Assembly: GCF_030867095.1 (NCBI RefSeq)
Contig: NC_081837.1
Coordinates: 17,781,001-17,845,000, forward strand
Length of the DNA stretch: 64,000 nt
Direction of reading: 5' to 3'
DNA from: Alligator mississippiensis
Taxonomy: Eukaryota; Chordata; Crocodylia; Alligatoridae
Positions 35,885 through 43,694 of the stretch are shown here, piece by piece. The notes under the pieces are model-generated. The model saw nothing but the letters and a program-made list of their open reading frames with translations. It ran no database searches and was not told the origin of the DNA. Numbering within the stretch: position 1 is the stretch's first letter; every line of letters begins with the position of its first letter. The translations under genes and the position numbers were made by a program.

Positions 35885-36266
35885 ACTTTCAAACACCCAT
35901 GGAGCCTTCACTTCCAGACGCAAACAAACTGCACCACAAACAGCCTCAAATTGGCCCCGCAACCTCCAGCCGAAGCAGCTACAGCCAAGCCACGAACAGA
36001 ACCGAGCACAAACCTGCGTTTCTACGCTACCACCGAGAACCGCTCAACAAGAAAAACCTACACGCTGCCTTCAGTCGCATCTATTTGGACCAACCGCTTA
36101 ACTAGCAAAGCCAAACAACCCGCAAAACCCTCGACTGCCGCATATCAGTACGCACAACCGGCACAATGCCTCAACCTCGTCACGCACAATTGGGGCCAAC
36201 CCAAGACCAAATGCACGGTGCAACTTGAAGCGTGGGGCTGCTTGCTCCTAATGGGTGTTTGAAAGT
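35885..36266. mobile_element. 382-bp element with perfect 16-bp inverted termini
   Basis: ACTTTCAAACACCCAT at 35885-35900 is repeated as its exact reverse complement at 36251-36266. The interior is unusually poor in G and rich in A and C on the plus strand, contains many CpG and is open in long stretches of all three plus frames (131 codons at 35867-36262 is the longest). No target-site duplication is obvious. The ends suggest a DNA transposon or MITE. The skewed, non-repetitive interior is odd for a MITE, so captured sequence is possible. Confidence 0.6.
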
Positions 36267-36349
36267 GGAGAGATGCACACCGTCTCCATCAGGACTCGTC
36301 TAAGCATGCATTAACAATTCCCCTCCCGCCCACCCCAACCCACGCTATT

Positions 36350-37044
36350 TGTTCCCCAGCTTCTTTTCCTGCTTCCGTTCGCTCTTGTCCAGCTGCCCTT
36401 CAGGGACCTGCAATAGTACACAAGACAGAAGTCAAGCTGACTGGCAATGAGTTGCACACCCCCCATAGCATATAAAATAACGTAGCTCACACCGCCTACT
36501 CAAACTTGGTGTCCTTTCAAAACAAGGGGGGGGTGACATATGTCTGGTTTCCTAAATGAGTACCCCGCTAGCACTCACCCGTGTATGACAACAGGAGGAC
36601 CTAAGGCACGAATCCTGTGTATAAGGGGGTCCCACTGCTCCAAACCTTCCACGACATGTTCATCACAAGGTCGGCAACTTGGGGATGCAACTTGCAGAGA
36701 GGACAGACACTGTGTTCAAACTCCTTTACCTTCCCTCCGGGTGGGCTGACGTGGGTCTCTTCCCTCCTTGGTGGCTAACTCCTGCTCGTCTGCCATTTCC
36801 CTGCTTCTCCTTCTGGAGCCTTAGAAAACAGACAGGCACTGGATTTAAGTCAGCACGTCAGAGGACGAGACTGCAGGCCCCAACTTCTCTTCTCCTCTTA
36901 CCTGTGAATGGACCTGCTGCCACTCCATCGTCAGTCCGTGCAAAGTGGGAAGAGCAGACGTCTGCAGGTTCGGCCTCTGACATCCAGCCAGGAGCAGAGT
37001 GCGATGGGCCAGAACTCCGGACAGAACTGCTCGGGCGGCACCAT
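36350..37044 (-). other. Exon-like cassette A (duplicated gene fragment of unknown identity)
   Basis: On the minus strand a series of exon-like pieces with good splice signals can be read: an upstream open piece from ATG 37044 (starts MVPPEQFCPEFWPIALC); a piece ending at 36902 with donor CACAG|GTAAGAG; 36819-36730 between acceptor TTTTCTAAG and donor GGAAG|GTAAAG (frame contains RRRSREMADEQELATKEG); 36690-36579 between CTCTGCAAG and ACACGG|GTGAGT (frame contains CDEHVVEGLEQWDPLIHRIR); and a last piece from 36407 after TACTATTGCAG (frame VPEGQLDKSERKQEKKLGNK then stop). The first three joins keep one frame; the join to the last piece does not keep the frame that looks most protein-like. Cassette B at 39.0-40.2 kb has matching pieces. 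I do not recognise the protein. Confidence 0.45.
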
Positions 37045-37069
37045 GAACGGTGACCGCAAGCACCGGCAA

Positions 37070-39221
37070 CCCTGCTTACAGGGCGGTGCTCCCTGCACAC
37101 AGCTGGCTGCTGGGGTATGAAGCCCGGAGACAACCTGCAAAGCCCCGAATGCCAGCTGACAGCTGCATCGGGAGGTCTCGATCAGGGGTCAAAGCTGCCC
37201 CGTGTGTCCAGAGCACAAGAGGGCCACAACTTCAGGCTCCCATCACAGAACCAACGGAGGCCAAAGGTCTAAACAATGTCTCTTCCCCCCACGGCCAGAA
37301 GGGGTGGGGGCGCAGCCCTGCTTACAGGGTGCCGCGGGAGGCCGTCTCAATAGCGCCAGGAGCAGCAGAGCAGAGGAGCAGAGACCTGGACCCAAGTTAC
37401 AGGAAGGTCAGGAAGCCTTGGGGTCCCAACACACTCAGTATCTTCCAGAAGCCTGCAACTTTCCCTGCAATCCGTGGGTATCGTCTCTGGCTGGCCTCTC
37501 CAAGTGGAACGAGAAGTAGAGAATCAAAGGGACCTGCACCCTGCTTACAGGCTGCAGGCCGGGCGTGGGGGTGCCGAAAAACAGCCGGCCAAGTGCCAGG
37601 GCGCTCGTCTCGCCAAGGACTTGGGGATGGAATACATAGCCTGCTCTCAAAAATGACGGCAGTAACCCTTCATGCGAGCTACTGAGTGACCACAAGAACA
37701 TGCTAGTCACCCAACAAAAGGGGGCCCCTACCCTGAGATACACTGAGGTCTTTTTTCCAAAGTGATTAGGGGTGGCCTAATGCACCCCCAGGCCAGAAGG
37801 CACAAGAATTAATAGCAGTGCTTAACCCCCTAGGGGAAGAGGTGGGAGGAGAAGGCAACGAGGACGCATCTCACCCCTTTTCCAGCACTGGGAAGAAAAC
37901 AAAGTACGCTGCAGCGATTTTAAGAACATAAAGAAAATAAATGCTTTTGTTCCCAGGCACTCCTCTCTCTCGTCATCCACACTCTCACACGGGTAAAAAG
38001 ACTGTTCCCAGGCTGGAAAGGAGCTCCATGCCGCAAACCGCTTCACCTCCAGCCTTCCACGGGAAAATCCTCCTCCGCTCCCAGGGGGCAAGAAGGCTGA
38101 GACCGGCACCCGCCTTACAGGGCCCGGCCTGCCTGACTAGTCACACTGCCCACAAGGGGCAAAAGGGAAAGGCCCACAGCCCTGCTTACAGGGAGAGCTG
38201 ATAGCCAGGCAAAGGACAGAGCTGTCCCCAGAGGCACAGTGAGACCTGGACCCTGCTTACAGGGTGGTCCACAGCTCTGCAGACCCCAGCCCTCCACCAG
38301 GGGCGTGGGACTCGCACCCTCATTACAGGGTGGCCCAGCCATCCGGATGTGGAGTGCCAGGCATAGATGCAGGAAGGAGGACCGGTGCCTGGACACAGGG
38401 ATCGGAGAGGAGGCCACTAGCTTCAACCCAGCCACAGGAGGGTCGTCCAGCTCTGGGGTCTAAGGAGTTTGCCATCACCCCACGAGACTCGGCTCCTGTC
38501 TGCAAGGCTGCCCTGCGGCACTGTGCTGCAGACTGCTCTGGCTCGCTCACGCCAGCGCAAGGAGGCTACGTCCACCCTGCTTACAGGGGCACCTCTCCGA
38601 CTGGCTGGCTATGGCAGCGGACCTGGCCTCCCAGTTACGGGACGTCCAGCGCTACGCACGTCCAAACCCCCTGTCCTTCTCCTGTGATAGCAGGCACCAC
38701 GCACCCTGCTTACGGGAGCCTGCGCCGTTGGCAGCCACGTCTAGCAGCTGGCCTGGACCCCGACTACAGGGCGGCTGCGCTGCGCTGCACAAGACCACCA
38801 ACCAGATCCACAGCTTTACGAACGAGGTGGCGGCGACACACGCCTTGCTTACAGGGCTGCCCACCTGCCACCTGACTGCTGCACAAGTGCAACACCATCG
38901 AGGGCAGAGACACATTTCCAGGTTATAAGGAGTTTGCCCAAAAGCTCACGCGCCCAAAATTTGGCCAATACATGATGGAGACCTAAAGGCAGGGAGGCCG
39001 TTCCGTCCAGAGTCCCTTTCCTTTGCATCCTGCTTTGCTGGCTTTTGGCCTCTCGTGGTTTGCCAGCCGCATGTCCTTCTGGCAGCTGCAAGAAGGAAAA
39101 AGAAGAGAAATAACAACCCACCCCTGGAAAAATACAGAGAGACAGTCTGGGTGTGAGGCATGGAGCCAGGGACCGAGACAGAAATTTCTAACGCTCTGTT
39201 AGATCACCAGGGCTTACAGGG
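37070..39221 (+). repeat. ~72-bp periodic array with palindromic core CCCTGCTTACAGGG
   Basis: The core or a close variant occurs at 37070, 37316, 37391, 37539, 38109, 38180, 38251, 38317, 38575, 38630, 38704, 38759, 38843 and about 39208. Adjacent spacings are mostly 66 to 75 bp, and 148 is twice that. The core is an inverted repeat, CCCTG-CTTA-CAGGG. Read on the plus strand, almost every copy encodes (H/D/S/N)-P-x-Y-(R/G) whichever frame surrounds it, with changes falling in the x codon and in wobble positions. Between cores the sequence is GC-rich and poorly conserved, and stops prevent one long frame. It is a degenerate minisatellite, not a CRISPR array. Confidence 0.75.
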
Positions 39222-40215
39222 AAGGACCAGTCTTCTGTTCAGCAGAGGGGCGAGCATGCCCTCTCCTTGTTCAGCTTCCCAGGACTGGGGCAGTTGGACA
39301 TGGCAAGCCATGGGCCACAAGCCTACAGGCCCAACTTGTACCATGGCACAATAGATGGCACCTGGGATCCTACCGACAGGATGGTGCCCCTCCCAAGCAC
39401 CGGCTTCCGTGGCAGAAAGCCAGCCTCACAAGGGTTGCTCAGGTGGCGCGGTTCAAGAAAGCAAGCCGCCCCACACCTGGAGGACAACAGGCAGAAACTA
39501 CCACTTTCCTGGCAAGGAACTCAAAACTCTCGAGTGCGGGTGTTTTCAACCTTTGCTTGGTCCTTCAAGTGGGGCATGTAATGAAACCCCGGATAACAGC
39601 AGCGAGTGGGGGAGCCAGGCTCTTCCCCAAGCGACAGGAGGCTCACAATGCCCGCTGCCCTAAAGAGCTCGCTGCCTTGTAAGAAGAAGGGGGACAGGAC
39701 ATCCCTCTGGCTTGCAGGACCCTCAGGACTCCACCTAAACCTGACCCATGCACGACAACATCAGGCGCTAAGGCATGAACTTGGCACCTCCTTATAAGCA
39801 ACAGTCCAGCCTTCTGGGGTCTACAGCTTGACAACTGATCCCAAGATCTAGTTTGACAATGGAACCGCACCACCCCAAATGTCACCCTGGCAAAACTCCG
39901 TTACCTTTCTGGGCTGGCACGGTTTTCTGGCCTCCTCAGCCGACTCCTGCTTGTGTGTCATGATCCTGCTTCTCCTCCCAGCGCAGACAGGCCCTGCACT
40001 CACTCACCAGATGGGAAGACAAGTTTGTGGGCCGCAACTTCTCCCTGTCTTTCACCCATACCCGAATCTGCTGCCAGTCCGTCCTCTGTCTATGGAAAAG
40101 GGAGAGGGAGAGGGCACACGTGCTGGCTTGGCACTGACATCCGGGGCAGCCAGCAGCAGAGCACGATGGCCCAGGACTCTGGACAGAACTGCTCAGGCGG
40201 CACCATGAACGGTGA
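39005..40215 (-). other. Exon-like cassette B (paralogue of cassette A)
   Basis: On the minus strand this repeats cassette A. The block from about 40215 (CTTGCGGTCACCGTTCATGG) is nearly identical to the start of A. A piece 40089-40062 lies between acceptor CCCTTTTCCATAG and donor TTCGG|GTATGG. A piece ending at 39905 with donor AGAAAG|GTAACG contains MTHKQESAEEARKPCQPRK from ATG 39961. A piece near 39805-39740 reads VHALAPDVVVHG against IRALGPPVVIHG in A. A last piece starts at 39085 after TTTCCTTCTTGCAG (LPEGHAAGKPREAKSQQ). Several splice sites present in one cassette are lost in the other, so at least one is probably degenerate. Amino-acid-level similarity in the same frame favours former coding function. 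Confidence 0.45.
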
Positions 40216-41005
40216 CCGCAAGCACTGTTATTGCCTTGTTCCCCCTGCCTTTCCCCAGACCTCTGACACTGCTATCGCCTTGTCTCCACTGCCTTTTCTC
40301 CTGATCTCTGCCACCGCTATCACCTTATCAGGAGAAAAGGCAGTGGAGACAAGGTGATAGCAGTGGCAGAGGTCAGGGGAAAGGGCAGTAGACACAAGGC
40401 GATAGCAGTAGCACAGGTCAGGAGACAAGGCAGTGGCAATCAGGTGATAGCAGTGGCAGAGATCAGGAGAAAAGGCAGGGGAGACAAGGTGATAGCTGTG
40501 GCAGAGATCAGGGGAAAAGACAGTGGAGACAAGGTGATAGCGGTGGCAGAGATCAGGAGAAAAGGCAGTGGAGACAAGGCGATAACAGTGGCAGAGATCA
40601 GGGGAAAAGGCAGTAGACACAAGGCAATAGCGGTAGCAGAGGTCATGGGAAAAGGCAGTGGAAACAAGGCAATAACAGTGGCAGAGATCAGGGGAAAAGG
40701 CAGTGGAGACAAGGCGATAACAGTGGCAGAGGTCAGGGGAAAAGGCAGTAGACACAAGGCAATAGCGGTAGCAGAGGTCAGGAGAAAAGGCAATGGAGAT
40801 CAGGCGATAGCAGTGGCAGAGATCAGGAGAAAAGGCAGTGGAGACAAGGTGATAGCAGTAGCAGAGGTCATGGGAAAAGGCAATGGAGATCAGGCTTTAG
40901 CTGTGGCAGAGGTCAGGAGAAAAGGCAGTGGCAATCAGGCGATAGCGGTGGCAGAGATCAGGAGAAAAGGCAGGGGAGACAAGGCGATAGCCGTGGCAGG
41001 CCACG
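40215..41005. repeat. 45-bp minisatellite with an orientation switch
   Basis: About fifteen units of 45 bp (GATAGCAGTGGCAGAGATCA, then GGAGAAAAGGCAGTGGAGAC, then AAGGC or variants) run from about 40330 to 41005. From 40215 to about 40328 the same unit occurs about two and a half times in reverse complement, so the array turns round at about 40329. As 45 is a multiple of three and the unit lacks stops, a 218-codon plus frame and a 175-codon minus frame result; I do not regard either as a gene. Confidence 0.9.
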
Positions 41006-41039
41006 GTTAGAAGAGAACAGAGCAAGGGTGAAAAGGACC

Positions 41040-41283
41040 CTTGGCTTGGGGGACCAAGGAGACAGGGGCAAAGAGGTGCCTAAACCTCCCTGCTCTGGGA
41101 CATGCACCAGCTGCACCAGGGAAATGGGGCACCTGCCTCTGGAGCTGGATAAAGGGGGATGCTCAGCACACCAAGCTCCAAGGCCAGGCTGCCCAGGCAC
41201 AACACCAACCAGGGCTCATCTGGGAGTTAAACCCAGGATCTCTCACATCCTAAGTAGGAATCATGCCCCTAGACCAACAAGTC
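41040..41283 (-). repeat. Duplicated tRNA-Pro neighbourhood, copy 1
   Basis: The block GAGGTGCCTAAACCTCCCTG, CATGCACCAGCTGCACCAGG, CCTGCCTCTGGAGCTGGATA, GCTCAGCACACCAAGCTCC matches 43470-43590 in order and orientation. In both copies it lies directly on the 3' side of a tRNA-Pro sequence on the minus strand, so the tRNA and its flank were duplicated together. Confidence 0.75.
41212..41283 (-). pseudogene. tRNA-Pro (AGG) pseudogene
   Basis: The minus strand matches the tRNA-Pro at 43614-43685 over all 72 positions with substitutions. The anticodon loop still reads TTAGGAT. The acceptor stem has an A-C mismatch, the anticodon stem has a C-A mismatch, and the T loop is altered (TTTAACT). It therefore looks decayed. 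Confidence 0.75.
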
Positions 41284-41284
41284 A

Positions 41285-41925
41285 CGTGCCTATCATTGCT
41301 CACCTTTACCCTGCAAGAGTCCATGTGACCCCTGAGCACCTGAGCAGCAGCTGCACCACAGGCAGGCCCTGCTGGCCTTGGCCTCATGCTGCAGAAGGGG
41401 GAGAAGACAGTGCAGGTGGAGCAGCAGCCACCCTCACTGCTGGGGTCTGGGGGTGCAGCAGCCCTCCCATGGTGGGCACAGGATCTGCAGACAGAGTCAT
41501 AGAGGGCTGCACCAGCATGCTGCAGACTGCTGTGGGACAAGAAAGCAGGTGGCCAGGGAGCATCATGTGGGACTACCTTTTAAAGAGTAATCCTAGCACG
41601 CACGCAGCTGTGGCTGGAGCCTCCACCTCCTGCTAGCTATGGCAGGGAGGCAGAGCAGGGCCAGAGGAGGCGTGGACCAGGCTAATCCCATAAGGAGGAA
41701 ATCTCTTCCAAATGGATGCATGTGTAGACAACATCCCAGGGCTGGCTCATTGCACAGGACATTACTGAGCAGTAAACCCAAATAGCATTAATTGCATGTG
41801 TAGGCAGACCCTGTGACTTATGAGGGACGACTTGTGACTGAGTACAATGATCTGACGAGGTTTGAATAATGATTGGTTTTAGAGTCCAGAGTTCCAAAAT
41901 GTATCCCACGAACTGTGTTAAAGCA
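41285..41925. other. No recognised gene
   Basis: GC-rich DNA with many CAGCAG/CTGCTG-like words around 41340-41530. No frame with a domain was seen. Confidence 0.4.
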
Positions 41926-41929
41926 AGGA

Positions 41930-41984
41930 AATAGTGAGAGTTGAACTCCCAAGCCCAGGCCTCTACACCCTGAGCTACAGAGCC
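41930..41984 (-). pseudogene. Truncated tRNA-like sequence
   Basis: The minus strand reads GGCTCTGTAGCTCAGGGTGT, then AGAGGCCTGGG, then GGGAGTTCAACTCTC. This gives an acceptor-like start, a D arm (GCTC...GAG) and a T-arm-like hairpin, but the anticodon arm is missing or collapsed. It lies about 20 bp on the 3' side of the tRNA-Thr gene. Confidence 0.4.
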
Positions 41985-42002
41985 ACACCAAGTGCAAGAC
42001 AT

Positions 42003-42076
42003 AGGCCCTGCTGGGATTTGAACCCAGGATCTCCTGTTTACTAGACAGGTGCTTTAGCCAACTAAGCCACAGGGCC
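42003..42076 (-). tRNA. tRNA-Thr (AGT)
   Basis: Read on the minus strand it gives a perfect cloverleaf: acceptor GGCCCTG pairs with CAGGGCC, D stem GCTT with AAGC, anticodon stem CCTGT with ACAGG around loop CTAGTAA (anticodon AGT), and T stem CTGGG with CCCAG around TTCAAAT. There is no intron and CCA is not encoded, as expected for a eukaryotic gene. Internal A and B boxes are intact. I saw no immediate T-run on the 3' side, where the truncated tRNA-like piece lies instead. Confidence 0.93.
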
Positions 42077-42221
42077 TCCTGTCTCTGGGTCAAAATCATG
42101 GGAATTTCAGCAGTATCATTCAGGATTTATGTCAGGACATCAGCTTAGTTTATTTGTGTCCCTACAGGAGCCTGATGATCAGGGTTTTCCATTTCCCTCG
42201 GAAAAACATGGAGTAAACCGT

Positions 42222-42320
42222 GTTGCAGGGGTTTAGGTTGTAGCTGTGTTGGTCTAAGGATATAGGCAGACAAGGTTCCTTGGGTGAATTTGATATCTTT
42301 TATTAGACCAACCTGAATGG
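42222..42320 (-). repeat. Dispersed repeat family R, copy 3 (reversed, partial)
   Basis: It reads GTTTAGGTTGTAGCTGTGTT, GGTCTAAGGATATAGGCAGA, CAAGGTTCCTTGGGTGAATT, TGATATCTTTTATTAGACCA and then breaks off. This copy shows the terminal part of the family that is missing from the shorter copies. Confidence 0.7.
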
Positions 42321-42324
42321 AGTA

Positions 42325-43435
42325 AACCGTGGATTTTACCTTTTACCGGAGGCAAATGTGGATTTCTCATTTTACCAGGGAAGCCCGTAAATTTTGCAGT
42401 TTTGCCATGAGCTCCCTGCAGACTGGCACAGTTCATGTTTGCCAGGAGCTGGCAGGGAGCTGGAGGAGGGCGGTACACGCACATGGCCCCAGGCAGCCCA
42501 GAAAGCAGGTCCTGATGGGGGGTGTAGGAAGGGGCGGTATTGAGCCCCCATAGGGAGGGAAGGGGAGATAGGGGTAGTTGGAGAAGAAGGGGGCTGGGGC
42601 TGCCCCACTGTTCCCTGCCATGCTGGGTCGTGCCCACTGGGCTGCGGCGGTCCCAGAGTAGGGGAGCAGGGTGAGAGCCTGAGCCCGCAGGCTGTGCCCA
42701 CAATGTGGATAGATCTGGGGGGTGCAGGTCCCCCCTGCCTCCAGGGAATGCGTGCAGAGCCAGAGAGCTGCCACCCCCTCCGCCCAAGGACACAACCTGC
42801 CCTGCGCTCAGATCTGGCGGGCACGGGTTCCCCCTGCCCCCTGGGCGTGCATGCAGCAACGGAGAACCAGCCTCCCATGCCCAAGTCCACAGCAGGCAGG
42901 CAGCAGCGGGGAGCCGGGCTGCAGAAGCTGTGACCTCCTGCCTCCTTGCCCAACTCACAAGCTTCTCCTCTTCTCCTTCCCTCTTCTCCTCTTCACACAC
43001 CACACCAGGTAACAAGGCCACACACCTTGCCAGAGGAAGGACTTCAATCAGGGAACTTCAAACTGGGCAGCCAATGCTCTACCAGCTCAGTGACACAGCT
43101 TCTAGGAAAGAAAGAGCATCCCTCTCGGCTCAAGACCGTCAAGCAGGCCAGCGAGCAAGTGAAAATGGTAGCAGCCAAGCATTTCTATCGGCTTCACCAC
43201 GTGGTGGAGCTTGCACATGGCCCCTCCAACTGAGCTCCAGCCCCTGGCACAGGTACCACCTTCCACATCTCCACACCACAGGTTCTGCACCAACCGAACT
43301 GTGCCCTGAAGACGCCTTGCTCAAGGACATTCTTCCCTAACGACAGCTCCCTCACCCACACAAAAGTACTCACCTGTCCCGGTGCCAGGCACTGCCTTTT
43401 GAAAACCCCCACAGCTCAACTTGATGCCTCGATGG
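42325..43435. other. GC-rich DNA with a weak tRNA-like piece, no recognised gene
   Basis: Frames up to 255 codons overlap on both strands at 42254-43340, typical of GC-rich DNA, and none has a domain. At 43039-43096 the minus strand reads CACTGAGCTGGTAGAGCATT and TTCCCTGATTGAAGTCC, resembling a D arm and T arm of a decayed tRNA. Confidence in that reading is low. Confidence 0.4.
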
Positions 43436-43469
43436 CCACCGTCATCCAACACTATGGGTTTGGGGGGAG

Positions 43470-43613
43470 CAAGGAGGTGTCTAAATCTCCCTGCTCTGGG
43501 CCATGCACCAGCTGCACCAGGGAAATGGCCTCACCTGCCTCTGGAGCTAGATAAAAGGGGCTGCTCAGCACACCAAGCTCCAAGGACACGTGGTGCAGGC
43601 ACAGTGCTAAACA
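43470..43613 (-). repeat. Duplicated tRNA-Pro neighbourhood, copy 2
   Basis: It carries the same ordered words as 41040-41211 (GAGGTGTCTAAATCTCCCTG, CATGCACCAGCTGCACCAGG, GCTCAGCACACCAAGCTCC) on the 3' side of the intact tRNA-Pro. The two copies are about 2.4 kb apart in direct orientation with the tRNA-Thr between them. Confidence 0.75.
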
Positions 43614-43685
43614 GGGCTCATCTGGGAGTTGAACCCAGGACCTCCCACACCCTAAGTGGGACTCATGCCCCTAGACCAACAAGCC
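43614..43685 (-). tRNA. tRNA-Pro (AGG)
   Basis: The minus strand folds as a 72-nt tRNA: acceptor GGCTTGT pairs with ATGAGCC (two G-T pairs), the anticodon stem CCCAC pairs with GTGGG around TTAGGGT (anticodon AGG), and the T stem CTGGG pairs with CCCAG around TTCAACT. The discriminator base is C. Compared with the copy at 41212-41283 all stems are intact, so this is probably the functional gene. A 5'-truncated CR1 starts only some 10 to 20 bp from its 5' end. Confidence 0.9.
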
Positions 43686-43694
43686 AGGTACCAT

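Noticed and set aside
37070-39221. CRISPR-like pattern of short palindromic repeats with spacers
   Set aside because: The genome is eukaryotic, the repeats are only 14 bp and vary, spacings are uneven and there are no cas genes. It is a degenerate minisatellite.
40354-41010. A 218-codon plus-strand frame of near-perfect 15-residue repeats, with a 175-codon minus-strand frame opposite
   Set aside because: Both come from a 45-bp minisatellite unit without stops; long frames on both strands of the same array argue against coding, and there is no start or splice context.
42254-43021. 255-codon minus-strand frame in GC-rich DNA
   Set aside because: Frames of similar length exist on both strands, the product is Pro/Gly/Leu-rich without motif, and the start lies inside a dispersed repeat.
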